DNA from: Marsupella aquatica
Lineage: Eukaryota > Marchantiophyta
Assembly: GCA_973895155.1 (NCBI GenBank)
Contig: OZ316899.1
Location: 5,828,001 to 5,892,000, forward strand
Direction of reading: 5' to 3'
DNA: 64,000 nt
Positions 22,340-33,455 of this stretch are shown here, in pieces. Below the pieces are notes generated by a model that worked only from the letters and a program-made list of their open reading frames with translations, was not told the origin of the DNA and did no database searches. The translations under genes were made by a program, and so were the position numbers. The first letter of the stretch is position 1, and each line of letters begins with the position of its first letter.

Positions 22340-23825
22340 AGTGGTGGACCTTGCCACCTAGCGCCCTCACCAATCCTAGCACTCATGCCTAAGTGCCCCT
22401 GGTGCCCGAACGCCTCCATGGAATACCTTGAGCAAGTAAACTAGTGCCCCTTGCACCGCCAGCGGCCCCTCCCATACAAAGCCGCACTCGCTCTCTAACA
22501 CAACTACTACTCAACGGTCCTCCCTATCTACACAAGCAACCAAGAACCTCGATAAGTAATCCTTCAGGATCTAGAACTTGCCAGGTCTAGCATCCTACTC
22601 AAGCTCAACAGACGTTGGTAAATAGGTCAGCGATAGGTCCTCCCAATGCCATAAGCCGGAACCAAAACCCACGCCCACTGTCCGTCTCGGACAGCTCCTT
22701 CCGTGGGCGCGGCCCGGGTTCCCCCTCGTACCTATCCATCACCAACTGACCGCCCTGGCCCCAGGACATGCTCATGGCCCAAGTAGCGTAGCTTGTCCTA
22801 AAGCTTGTCCCAAGCTTGTCCCAACACGCCAGGACCCGAATGGCCCCGACTCTAGCAACCAACTCTAGATTTGCCTCACTGATGATCTAGGGGCTAAGCA
22901 CCCTTGGAACTCAACCTCCACACCTACTTGGCCTTGCCGCTCCAATGCAAGCTCCCTTGGGAGACTAACGCGGCTTGGCTGCTTCGGCGGGATTTGGCAA
23001 GCGGGCGAGCTAACACCCACAAACCCCAAGCACCCATGGTTCCTCCAGACCCAGATGAGATGAGGAGAGCGTAGCCCTCCTCAAGAGGTTTCCAACGCAC
23101 CCAAGAAGTCCCCCAATGGACTTCTCGTTAGGAAGATATCGCCATTTCCGTTTGGCGATTTCCCTTAGTGTCGCGACCACCGCGGCTCACGACTTCGGCT
23201 CGCCCTTAGTCCCCAGGGAGACACCACTCCCCTCATAATGCTTCTAGAGACCTGTCACCCCCGGACCAGCTTTGGTCCCTAAACATTTGGCCCCCAACCC
23301 GGATCCTATCGTGCATAATGGGCGCGCCACCAATTGGCAACGCCCATAACTTTCTTGTTAGGCATCCGCAAGCGGAGTGCCTTAGCCCGTTGTGATCGGG
23401 CCAACCCAGTGCTCATTCCTAGGCCTCAGGTCTCATTGCTGCTTGGGGCCCCCGATCGGCCCAACCCGGATCAGGCCATAACTTGCGCCCCAAGCATCCG
23501 TTTCTCATGGCGTTAACTCCATTGGCCTTGGGCCCAAGAGGAGCTCACACTCAGGCCCTCAGAACTCAAAGTGCATCGGGTCCGGATGGCCATCCTTGAG
23601 CCCGGCCCATTTCCCCTTGACCCGACCAGCTATCAGCTAGTCCAAGTCCTTAGTGTGTGTCCCTAGCTTGGCTCCTTGGCTCGCTAGTCTCACGTCTCAT
23701 TGCCCACAAGTCTCCCCATGCTAAGTCCTCCTCGGATGGCCTATCCGGGCCTGGACCATAAAGGAGCTCGGCGTCGGAGTCAGCGACGCCGGAGCTTAGT
23801 GTTAAGGTAGTCGAGTTCCGTGACT
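22340..23825 (-). repeat. Chromovirus 5' LTR
   Basis: Direct copy of 5785-7254. It is followed on plus by the TSD TAGCC at 23826-23830. It differs from the other LTR by scattered substitutions and small indels, mostly transitions. Confidence 0.88.
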
Positions 23826-24037
23826 TAGCCACTGTCCGGATTGCTGCTCGGCAATTTTTCTACATTGTCACACCATATGATTGGAGTTAACTTGTTCTCC
23901 ACCCAGTCCTGGACTCTTCCTAGCACATTTCCATCGAAGAACTTATCATACAGATCCCTCTCATATATCTCCGTCCTCGAGGCATAGTTTGCCACCCAAG
24001 ACTTGTGTAGTATCACACTAGGGACATAAATCAACAT
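23826..24037 (-). pseudogene. Last exon of an F-box-like gene, split by the chromovirus
   Basis: The minus frame 24037-23826 includes VANYASRTEIYERDLYDKFF and NVLGRVQDWVENKL, then CDNVEKLPSS. It continues without a phase change across the insertion point into 5784-5743 and stops. The pattern (Val/Arg-x-Asp-Trp-Val, then CD before a short tail) resembles the C-terminus of the F-box-like ORF at 35101-35739, and both have the same 3'-UTR block. Upstream exons are not seen; the right arm of the inverted repeat begins at 24003, inside this exon. Family assignment is moderate. Confidence 0.45.
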
Positions 24038-25439
24038 TTAAGATCCAAAACATGGTATCAATCCCATGGAAGAACATGTAAGGAATGATTTTCTATTGTT
24101 TAGCACTTTTGAATGAGTAAGATAACAAAAACACATATTTGAGCCCTTTTACTATGGTTGCTCAGCAAGGCATAGATTTGAATGTTTACTTAACATTATA
24201 AATAAAATAACAAAATGGAAACAATTAACAAAACACAATGAAAATCTTGAAGTATGGTGAGGGAGTTAGGAAACAACCAAGGTTACTCCTCAATACAACT
24301 TCATTTGATGTGATTTAGGTGGTATATCGGTAAGAATATTTTTGGGAAGGATTATTATACTAGGATGATCACTAAAATGCCGTCAACATGTCTAAACTTT
24401 TCCTTCCAAGGTACTTAGTGGAGACTAGTAATTAATCACTTTTGTATCCAATCGGTACTTTGTGTCACGAACAAAAAACACCATCATCATCAAATTTGAA
24501 GTCATAAGTCATTGGAAATTAATATTCCTTAGCATCCCGTGCTCAAGTAAGGTAATGCCAACAACTATGCATCAAGAACTCAAGAAAGTGGGTTTTCACC
24601 ACTTAAAGAATCTATTCCCTCATACTTCTGAGATTCAACTTCAAACAACTAATTTTACTTCAATGATCTAAACTCTCAATTATTTAGATCAAGGAAGGGA
24701 GAAAAATTCATTTTGTATTTGCAAGCTCCATACAAAAAAATGAAAGCTTTACTTTGCAAAGGTGATTCTAGTGCTGCAGCACATGCCACGGGCACTTATT
24801 TTATTTTTTCACACAAAAAGTGATAGAAACTCTACTACATATAGGGTAGCAGGAACCAAAGGGAAAATAGATAATGAAAGGACAATCATGCCCTTTCATA
24901 TCTTAAGGATCATGAACTAAAGTAAAAAGTATGAAAATATGTTACAAGAGTACTCAGGTTTCACTAGAATGCTCCTGGAATCAAAAACTAATCAAAAGTG
25001 ATCCCTAGTGTTAACTGGAGTAAAAGTGCCATTGCACTTTTGTGATAAAACTAACAAATAACAAATTTGTCTGAATTTTAATTTCTAACATAAAAGTCAG
25101 ATTAGGGTGAAACTTTTCTAGGGGGAAGATTTATGTACATGCTGGCAAAATTTCAGACTTTTCTAAGGTGTCTAAGTGTCTTAATAAAATTGATAAAATG
25201 TTGTCGGATATAAAATACACTTTTTCCGGAATTGTTTTCTAAGTGTCGGAAGCGCCGTTGCGCCTTTGCGCACTTATGCTACAACAAAACTAAAAATTCT
25301 ATAACTCCTAAACTACATGTTGATTTTGGCCGACACTTTCAGGGTAGGGTCTATTACATAAGGGCTACCTCCTGAAAAAGTATGGGACTTTTCTATCTAT
25401 GCTGACTACTTAACAAAAATTACTGAGATTAGCTAATCT
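24003..25439 (-). repeat. Right arm of the ~1.43-kb inverted repeat
   Basis: Reverse complement of 3168-4588 with many small differences. The outer end carries palindrome AGATTAGCTAATCT at 25426-25439. Confidence 0.7.
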
Positions 25440-25484
25440 TGAATTGAAGTGTGGAATAGGTCAGTCTTCTTGAAGCAGTGTTGT

Positions 25485-25527
25485 CTGGTCCGGTGGTTGA
25501 AAATTCCTGAATGTCTCTGTTCGAATC
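25485..25527 (+). other. tRNA-like A and B box pair (possible SINE promoter relic)
   Basis: TGGTCCGGTGGTTGA near 25486-25500 resembles a tRNA A box. GTTCGAATC at 25519-25527 matches the B box. Spacing suits an RNA polymerase III internal promoter. I could not fold a full cloverleaf, so this is at best a tRNA-derived SINE remnant. Confidence 0.3.
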
Positions 25528-25809
25528 ACTTCTCGAAGGAAATCCATAACCTGAGTATCATGTCAAGCAAAAGGAAGAGATCTGATTTGTCGTTCAGCAT
25601 TTAAAACAGGAAGTAGCCTCCTGTGGAACATTGTGTTCACCTTACTAGCTTGCATGTAGATGCCGACCAGATCATAACTACAACAAGTAGCATGATAGTT
25701 ACGTGGAGGTGTCCTTGGCAAGCGATAGAAGTGGAGTGACACTAGGTAACAGTTCCCGCCACTTCAGGGTGTAATCAGCCAACCATTGTGAAGTAATGTT
25801 GTTCCAGAT

Positions 25810-28160
25810 TCTCTAACTCTCAGCAACTGGTGTAATGAAGTGTTGAACAACAAAAGGTTCCTCTGGAAGGGCACCATGGTTGACTTGGTATCTTTTGTTG
25901 GTTTGCCTCAAAAAGTTGATGATGAATTCCAAGACGTAGGCAAATAAGTTTCCAAAATATGCCAAAGCCAGATCTCCATTCTCCAGCACAATGTGTCCAA
26001 CCAGGATCATGACAGCAAGAATAGGGCAAAAATATTCAACTTCTATCCAGATTTCATCCATCTCTACTATCTCCAAGCGGGTGACTTTCTTTAGATGAAG
26101 TTTCAAGATATAGAGATATTCAACTCTCTTCTTATGATAGTACTGCCAAAACTCTAAGATGGGAGGAGTTATAAGGTTTGAAACTCTGACAAATTCAGCA
26201 AACTATTTAATACTCTCCTGAGGAGTCCTAGTGACCCTAAGACTCCTCAGGAGAGTATTAAACAGTTTGCTGAATTTGCAGTGTAGGGATGAATTGACCT
26301 GGCAGGATTTATCTTGACATTGGGGAAGGGTGTCAAGATAAGAAATAACAAGATGTTCACTTGTAGGTGTAATTGCAGGTTCTGGAAAACTGAGGTAGAG
26401 GTGGTGTGGTTGGTTGGAAGGACTGTAAGGTGAGGTGGGTGAATGACTAGAAGGAGGCTGGGGAAGAATAAAGAAGGGGTGATCTAGACTCTGAAGTATG
26501 GTAACGTACAGCAGAGTAGATTTGAGTGACATGACAATGGAATAGCCGTGCAAGTCTTTGTACTAGATCCTCACAATGTTCTAAATGATGATCTCAAATC
26601 AAGGTGGTAGTAGCTTTCTGTAACAGATCTTCCAAAACATCAACAAGATCCGTCTTGTCACACTCCAACAACTTAGCCATTTCAGTAACAAGATCAAAGT
26701 AATACTCAGTTGATCGTCCTGATGAAGTTCCAAAGGGTTGTTGGAGTTCAGTCCTCAATGGTGATAGCATCTCAAGATTTGGTTCCTCCAAAACAACATT
26801 GGATATGTGAGTAGTAGGGACAATAGGTGTCATCAATGGAGCTTTGACGGGCTCCTGAATGTACTGAGCAGGTCCTTCAGTAGGCGAGTAGAATGAAAGA
26901 GGACTGCAGGATACTGGAATGGTGACTGAAGATATTCGTAATCTTTCAATTGCATCAATGATTTCTTCAGGTCCACAAGTTAACAAGCTAGTTAGCTTGT
27001 CAACGATCTATTGATTGAATTTGACCTTCGTTGAATCATTTTCTGGTATATCAGTGAGGGGAGAACGATGTGGTCTTTTCCGTGGTCTTGTAGTAAGGGG
27101 AAATAAAATGAGTGGCTGCATGATTAGCCTGAATTGGGGTAGTAGATGAGCTAGGGAGAAAATCATTTGTTACTGCAATTAGCGAGGGGATAGACTGAGT
27201 TGGTTCTGGAGATGCAGATGTAGGGTTAGCAAAATTGGGATAAAGGGGAGTCCTTCTATCGTGACTAGGATTTTCAGGGTCCATTGGGGTCTAAAGAAGG
27301 GTTATCTAAGGGTTCTTTGGAAGGGGCTCGCCAAGCAAGGGGAGTAGCTTCAGGACAGAAAGGGGGTGACATTGCTTGATCATCCATCTGAGCATCCTTA
27401 CCTCCTTCAATTTCAGAATCAGAGTCTCCAAAATCAAATTCGTCGATAAATCTGGCTCTTTCCTCCTGCTCCTCAGGTAGTAAGCAATCACCTTGAAAAT
27501 ATAACTGACACAAGTAAGCGGGTAATAAAGTGGGTTGTCCCGCTTTCACCTTCTTAATCTGGGATAAGATTGCTTGTCTCATCAGTAATGCCCAATTTAT
27601 ATCAGTTTCGCCCTTCCAACTTGCAACAATGGTATCAGCAAGAGATACTGGTATCATGTGAGGACGATTGGGATGGAAGATGGGAACCAACAATTCCAAA
27701 ATGACTTTTAAAGTGTAATCAATACACCGGTCCATGTTCCATCCATGACTAACATTTCAAGTTCCAGCAAAAGTAAGGTTTTGAGATCTCTCCTTGGCAC
27801 GACAGTAAACTACTCCCTTCAGCAGGGCAATCAAATGTATCTGCCACAAATTGTAAAGTCCACTTCTCTGGATTTGCTCGAGCAATGCCCACCATATCCA
27901 CTTCAATGTGCGCTCCATCCTGAAAATCTTTTAAGTAGCTGGGTGAAGTCACGGAGCAAGGTAGAGTAAGTAACTTACTCAAGTGCATCACTTCCAAGGA
28001 TTCTTTTAGAACATCCTGACTTCTCTTTAAATTGGGGTAAATCATTGGGGTAAATATACAAAATGTTGTAAGGAAATTGGGGTAAATCATTGGGACAACT
28101 TTTGGTAGAGGGACTCCGGTTGTGACTCCCTCTACTTCCTCTCCTATTGTTGCCATAGTC
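25810..28160 (-). pseudogene. Decayed minus-strand coding unit of unknown function
   Basis: A series of minus ORFs (27749-28156, 27274-27735, 27051-27284, 26594-26986, 26203-26553, 25813-26106) lie head to tail in changing frames, as expected for one gene broken by indels. The first likely ATG is near 28156, giving MATIGEEVEG and a duplicated PMIYPN phrase. The second ORF has a helical region (INWALLMRQAILSQIKKV), LLPAYLCQLYFQGDCL and an acidic stretch. The following parts are Pro/Ser/Thr-rich, then a hydrophobic piece (ILAVMILVGHIVL). I recognise no family; a gag-like transposon protein is possible. Introns cannot be excluded as the cause of the frame changes. Confidence 0.4.
26191..26277. 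repeat. 37-bp near-perfect foldback with 13-base loop
   Basis: Arm 26191-26227 is the reverse complement of 26241-26277 with one mismatch; the loop is 26228-26240. It lies inside the decayed coding unit and ends one ORF. A template-switch event during replication would produce such a structure. Confidence 0.9.
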
Positions 28161-28784
28161 GAGGCGTAAGTCAAAGTTGTGAATATAAAAGCGGCTGGGC
28201 AAAACCAAACGTTGAAGCGTTGTTGCAAAATTATGCCGTTCCGCCTATACTCCAAAACGCAAATGTTGTTTACAATGAAACGTCGTTGCTCTGTGTTGTG
28301 CTGAAATGCTGCTGACCCCAAAATGTCGTGGCATTTTTTGTGCCGTTGCGCGGTTATGCCTTGACACCGAAACTCCGTTGCGTTGTAGCGCCTTTGCGCC
28401 ATTGCGCCTTGACGCTTTTGCCTTCCGTGATCAAAACTTTGCGACAAAATTTCCCGATCGCACCACAAGAATACAGACAATGTTCTCCCTTGCTCTTCTC
28501 AACCCTCTCCTTAGATTTAAGTAATGGAAATGCAAAGTCGCAGTCAAGTGGCCTCTTCAGAATGTCGAGTAGATTATGGAGCTTGACTCCTTGAGATGGG
28601 AGAGTACCCAAGCAGGGCAATGCTTGCTAAGTACTCAGGGTATTATCTAGTAATCTGCCCCTATCTTAAGTCTTAACCTTATTTACATCTAAAAGTAGAC
28701 TATTTGGCTATGTTTAATCTATTTCTAACTACAGAAATTTTAAATTTTTTCATTATTTCTAATTATTTCTAATTTAGACAGCTA

Positions 28785-29336
28785 TTACAACTTGAGTGAT
28801 GTAACAGACATCATAGAGAGGGCATCAATAGGCAAAATTTGACGTAAGAGAACACCAAATGTACACGCGGTTGAGTGACGATTCCAATGTCGGTTGTCGT
28901 CCATGTTTTCAATGACGTCCTTCACCACTTTTAACGTTGCCCATCCCTTTGAGTGAGTCATGAGGAATCTCCATTTCCTACTAACTCTGGACAATACGCG
29001 CATGTTGTCGATCGTCTTAAAGGTAGCATCATCATCTATGCCATGTGCATTTGCAGACTCAAATGCATTTCTAAGTAGAGGCCAAACATGTCCCTCTCTC
29101 AGCAAATCCGGGAGGCCAGGGGTGAGACTCTGCCTTTTGTTTCTTTGATAATTGAAAGCCTTCTGTTTTGGGAGAGCCGATCAAAATCAACTTTCAACTT
29201 CAGCTCAGTAATTGTTGCCGTAAACTTATCAAGGCGTGTAGCGCACTTTTTATGATAACGCCTCTTTGTGTATGATCCTTCCATGTTGTACAGTATAATT
29301 GGAGAGCCGCTTGAAGCACCCGTGAGATGAAGACGA
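28785..29336 (-). pseudogene. F-box-like gene, 3' part, split by an LTR element
   Basis: From the LTR edge at 29336 the minus frame gives LHLTGASSGSPIILYNMEG, YHKKCATRLDKF and a helical stretch. After a frame change near 29100, PGLPDLLREGHVWPLLRNAF and LSRVSRKWRFLMTHSKGWAT follow, ending with a stop at 28785. The LPDxLxxxHVWPxL and RKWRxLxTxSxxWA pattern matches the ORF at 35101-35739 (LPDDLVELHIWPQI, RKWRHLITNSIAWAA). It resembles an F-box start followed by the usual Trp-rich helix, but I cannot assign it firmly. The 5' part lies at 34305-34440; the 4-bp target duplication keeps the frame. Confidence 0.5.
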
Positions 29337-30185
29337 TGTCGCAAGGACTTAAAGTTAGGGGCTCCTCGGGCAAACTGCGCGTTTCTGGCTGCGACCGGGA
29401 CAGGCGACAAGCACTTTTTGGAGCAAACTCTCACTCCTTTATATTTTTTACTTTTCTCACAAAGGTTACAATAGGTGCCCTGGAGTAAGCTTGCCTGCAA
29501 GAGTCTGGTAGCTGGCCCTACGGTGGGCCGCTACCTCTAACTTGTCGAGTAGAACTCCTCGAGTGACTAACTACTCAAAATCTGACGGAAAAACTATCCT
29601 CCTTAGCTCACAAAACCAAAACTCGACTAGCTACTCCACTAGTCTAAAACAACTCACACGGAACTCGGGCCTGGACCAACGAGACTCCAAACTTGAGAAA
29701 TCCTCGCCTGGATCGACGAGACTCCAAACTTGAGAAATCCCTGCCAGGATCAACGAGACTCCAAACTCGAGAAATTTCCCGTCTAGATCAAAAACTCCAC
29801 ACCTGGATCCAACACTTGCTCAAAACTCCAAAACCACCGCACAACAATCGAGTTCCGCAGAACGGAGCGAAACTCACAGAACGCAACTCGACAGATCTCA
29901 ATAGACAACCGCCAACCTCAATGAGCCAAGGCTCAAGTCTTAAGTAGCATCAGAAATCCAACCATCCAGCCTGAGTCAGCTGCCATCAGCAAGGCTCATC
30001 CAAACTCCAAGCTTGGTGACTCACCCAAACACCAAACCTGGTGACGATGAGTCACCCAATCACCAAACCTCAATCCATCCAACCAAGCAGCCCCTCCGAG
30101 TCAGCATGCACGCAACCCAACCGGGAGGCCTTGCCCATCATCCCCTATAAAAGCCATTCCCAAGCCGAAATCTTTCGGCATGACA
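29337..30185 (-). repeat. 3' LTR of the gag-protease element
   Basis: Direct copy of 33456-34304. A plus-strand TATAAAAG is at 30146-30153. Directly inside on minus is CTGGGGGAGGA (30186-30196), a polypurine tract abutting the LTR. Confidence 0.92.
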
Positions 30186-30196
30186 TCCTCCCCCAG
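30186..30196 (-). promoter_or_regulatory. Polypurine tract of the gag-protease element
   Basis: Minus-strand CTGGGGGAGGA touches the 3' LTR, the expected position for plus-strand priming. Confidence 0.7.
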
Positions 30197-30559
30197 TAAA
30201 CCTGAGCAGCCTCCGGTCTGCTCCAATCCATCAGATTTCCTCTAAGTCTGAGTCCAAACTCGAGCCATGCGCCTGGACCACTTCGTCCTCAAGAAACTCA
30301 AACCCAAAGCCTTGAGACTCGGCCTTAGGCACTCCACTTTCCAGAAACTCAAAGTCCAACTCATCCAAATCAGAACCAGTCAAGCCACTTTCGAAACTCA
30401 AGTCCAACGGATGCGCCTGGACTAGTGCCTCGTCTTCAAATTCACTCTTAAGTCGGAACTTGAGTCCATTTCATCTCTAGTTTGCACCTTGCAAACCTTC
30501 ACTCTCTCCCGTATGTCAACGACTCGATAGTCAATCTGATCAAGCTCTTGAGCCTCTTC

Positions 30560-30818
30560 AAGTTGTGATGGATCCCTTGATTGTCAGCATACTCCTGAAC
30601 ATCCCAATACAAATCTGGCCACCAATACTCCTTTCGGATCTACTCACAGACCTTCGCTCTTATTCCTTTCAAACCACCTTTGACCTCAGCATCATAGACT
30701 TCCTCCAAAATCCGCTTTGCTCATCCTTAGAATTGACAACTCTCCTCGGTACTAGCATGGGGCCCTTAGGTTTCCGCCAAAGGTAGCCCTCTCTAAGAAT
30801 GAACTTATCAGAATTCAC
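30560..30818 (-). pseudogene. Integrase zinc-region remnant
   Basis: In frame after the TGA at 30819, the minus strand reads FILREGYLWRKPKGPML, like the segment before the integrase zinc site. Further on, EYWWPDLYWDVQEYA matches the YWWP stretch between the His and Cys pairs. The Cys pair and the catalytic core are absent. Confidence 0.6.
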
Positions 30819-31517
30819 TCAAATGTCTTTGAACTCTTTACCATCCTGCTTCATCCGCTTCCCAAAGTCACTCAGATACTTCCCAATGTCCAGTAGCTCT
30901 CCTGAGTAACACTCTTCCTTGAACACTAGACTCCCCATCTTTCGGTCCGCAATTGGCTCCCCTTTGAACTTTGCACTTAGATCCATCTTAGCATCTTGGT
31001 TCTCCCCCATAGCAATGCCAACTTCTGCTGCTGTTGGATCTCGCAACTGCTTTTGGTTCCTCTCATTTCCAGGTAGAACCGCCGGAAACTGAACCACCTC
31101 CTTATCATCTTTGGCCCAAACCTTCACCATGAAGGTAGTATCATCCAGAACCTTCGTCTCCATTCTCCATTCAGTGATGAACGGCATGCCCAGTATCACC
31201 GGAAACAACAAGTGCTCATGAACAAAAATGTTACAAGCCTGCTTGACATTCCCAAACTTCACCATCACATTCGGACATCCACCCCAAAGATAGTCCTTCA
31301 TTGAACTCACCGAGTTCACACTCCAAAGCAACTCATTATCCACCGGCCAATTCCCCTTTTGAAACACCTTTGGATCCATCAAGTTGATCTCCGAGCCAGT
31401 ATCAATGAGCGCTCGCACCTTGCCTTCCATTCCTTCCAATTGGCACTCGCTCTCCGGACTTGCTCGAGCCCAATATCCATCTCGGTAAGCATAACCATTT
31501 CCTTTCATAGAGCCCAT
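30819..31517 (-). pseudogene. Aspartic protease of the gag-protease element
   Basis: The frame holds VRALIDTGSEINLMDPKVF, the retropepsin DTG active site, then a strand-rich region (FVHEHLLFPVILGMPFITEW) that includes the second conserved ILGMP motif. It is in frame with the gag ORF across a TGA at 31554 and ends at a TGA at 30819, after which integrase-like sequence follows in the same frame. No reverse transcriptase is present. The C-terminal half is charged linker. Confidence 0.85.
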
Positions 31518-31553
31518 GACATGAATGGTCCTTGACTGCGCGGTAATGCTTTC

Positions 31554-33413
31554 TCATTCTCCCCCTTCAGTCGGGTCCCTGTTTGCCACAGACTCAGCTT
31601 CGCTTCCGGTTCCCATGAGCTCCTCTTCCGCATCAAAGAGCTCATCGTCCAAGTTCATGAGATCCTCTTCAAGGGACTTGACCATCTTTGGTTTCCCCAA
31701 GTCTGACTCTTTGGGGCCAGCAAGCTTACTACCTGAACCCATGGACACCCCAGCAGTGTAAGTTTGGAAACTTCCAATTTCTGTCTCGCCAGCCTCCCCC
31801 ATCAAGGTGTGAGGGCCCTCGTTGTAAATCCGTTTCCTCTTGGATCTCTCCAAGATTGCTTCCTGGATCTCCCGCCTCATACTGCCAAAGAACTCGGCAT
31901 TGGTAAACCCTTGAGCCTGTTGGCTCCAGAATTTCTCAACTACAACCTCCGGGTATATGGCCTGGTCCACATCCCTGCCAAGCACCCAGCCCGGGTCCTT
32001 CCTGATCGGTTTCCCTTTCTCCGACTCTTTCTCGCTCATTTCCTCTTCTTCGAACCTAACCCTTCTTTCCTTGTCTCGAGTATCCCGCCTCTCTCGCTCC
32101 CCTGATTGAGATGGAGTGTCATCCTCATCGGTTTTCTTCCTTGTTGACTCGACCGAGGCATCCCAACTAGCCCCAACCTCAACTGTTATCGCATTGATCA
32201 GCACCGGGTCACTCCATCCGGATCTCTCTCGCACCAGATCCGCCAAGCACTTGTAAAACTTGTCCATTTCCGTCACGGGGCCATCTAACTCCACATTGTA
32301 AACATTCGCTTCCAGGTGCGAAGAGGACGCCTCTTTGACTCGCTTCCCAACCCGCTTCTCAGCCAAAGCCTTCATGCCTCCCTTGTTGGAGTTGAATGGA
32401 ATCGGCTCTTCAGTATTGGCAAACAATATCTTTTTTTGACCAACTTCACCGACGAACTTGATCAGCCCTTTATCTGCAGCTTCCCTCAGGTCCAGGCACT
32501 CCCGTTTGTCATGCTTTTTGCTATCGCACCACATGCATGGCCAACTCTGCATCTCTTGCTTCCTCTCGGGAGCACTCGCAACCCTCGGTTTTGGATTCTT
32601 GACCGCATGTGCCGCCAAGATCCTCAGGTTCTGCATCATTTCCGCGAGAGCATCCACCGATGGTTTGATCTCATCCTTTGCTGGTTCTTGCTTCCCTTTC
32701 CTCAATATCAGTTTTGACGGCCTTAGGTCAAGAGTGGTAGCCTCCTTATCTAGCTCTCGCCACCGGTGTCGATTGCTCACTTTTGACATCGCTTTCTCAA
32801 CTTGGTTCCAGTCGTTAGACAAGGTAACTCTCAAAGGTTCCAGTAGCTCCATCGCGTTCTCAAGCTCCTCTCAAAGGTCCTCATCGGCTGCCCTCAAGAA
32901 GAGCGTCGAGCGCTGCAACTCAATGATTCCCACATCCCGCTTCGGTAATTGAGACACCCTTCTCTTGAACTCCCTTAGGAGTTCTTGTGGCCCTTTCAGC
33001 TTCTTGTTCCTATCATTCACCCAATCCAAGAAGGTAGCCTGCGTGACCCGATCAGCATCCTCCGCTTGGAACTCCTCTTTCATCTTCTGGTCAAAGTCAT
33101 CCCAGCCCTCAACTGACTCAATGATGGTCCGCACCGTCAAACTCAACTCCTTATCAACCAGCACCATGAACTCTTTCACCGCCGTCCCTTCGTCCAACTT
33201 GTAGACAACTGCTTTCGTCAAGTAAGACTTAAGGTAGCTTGTCACATTTCTCCCATCGAACTGCCCATTCTCCTTCAAAACCTCTTGGAGACACCGAGTA
33301 GTTCTATTCGCTTCCCTGTTCGCCCTTTCCGACTCAAGCTCTTCCTTCCTTATGGTTCTCATCATCAACATGACGATGCTCAAGATCCAATCTACTTCGT
33401 CATAGTCACCCAT
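31554..33413 (-). pseudogene. Gag of the non-autonomous LTR element
   Basis: The minus frame is open from the primer site. The first in-frame ATG is at 33413. The N-terminal part (to 32871) has helical capsid-like sequence (TVRTIIESVEGWDDF, LLREFKRRVSQLPKRD). After an in-frame TGA at 32871 the same frame continues with MMQNLRILAAHAV, CMWCDSKKHDKRECLDL (a CCHC-type knuckle), then a charged, Glu/Lys-rich tail to TGA 31554. Gag packages element RNA; the knuckle binds nucleic acid. Confidence 0.8.
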
Positions 33414-33436
33414 CTCATCCAATCGCCCCCAAGGAA

Positions 33437-33454
33437 TCCCCAGTATGGTCGCCA
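33437..33454 (-). promoter_or_regulatory. Primer-binding site of the gag-protease element
   Basis: On minus, next to the 5' LTR, TGGCGACCATACTGGGGA begins with TGG as expected for the complement of a tRNA CCA end. It resembles sites of the TGGCGCC...GGGGA type used by many plant gypsy elements; the exact tRNA is uncertain. Confidence 0.6.
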
Positions 33455-33455
33455 A

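Larger units (their letters stand above)
5785..23825 (-). mobile_element. Ty3/gypsy chromovirus, LTR to LTR, interrupted by a CACTA element
   Basis: Two direct ~1.47-kb LTRs bound it: 5785-7254 (3' LTR in element orientation) and 22340-23825 (5' LTR). The 5-bp TSD TAGCC lies at 5780-5784 and 23826-23830. On minus the order is 5' LTR, initiator-Met-type primer site, gag, zinc knuckle, protease, RT, RNase H, integrase, chromodomain, polypurine tract, 3' LTR: a complete chromovirus plan. Without the 9.48-kb CACTA insertion (11434-20910) it would be about 8.6 kb. Many in-frame stops and some frameshifts show it is dead. The LTR copies differ by scattered, mostly C/T and G/A changes and small indels, so it is not a recent insertion. 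Confidence 0.93.

Noticed and set aside
25485-25560. An intact tRNA gene
   Set aside because: No acceptor stem pairs with the A/B-box region and no cloverleaf could be drawn.
26191-26277. A microRNA gene at the foldback
   Set aside because: The arms are nearly perfect and carry part of an ORF; nothing supports precise processing.
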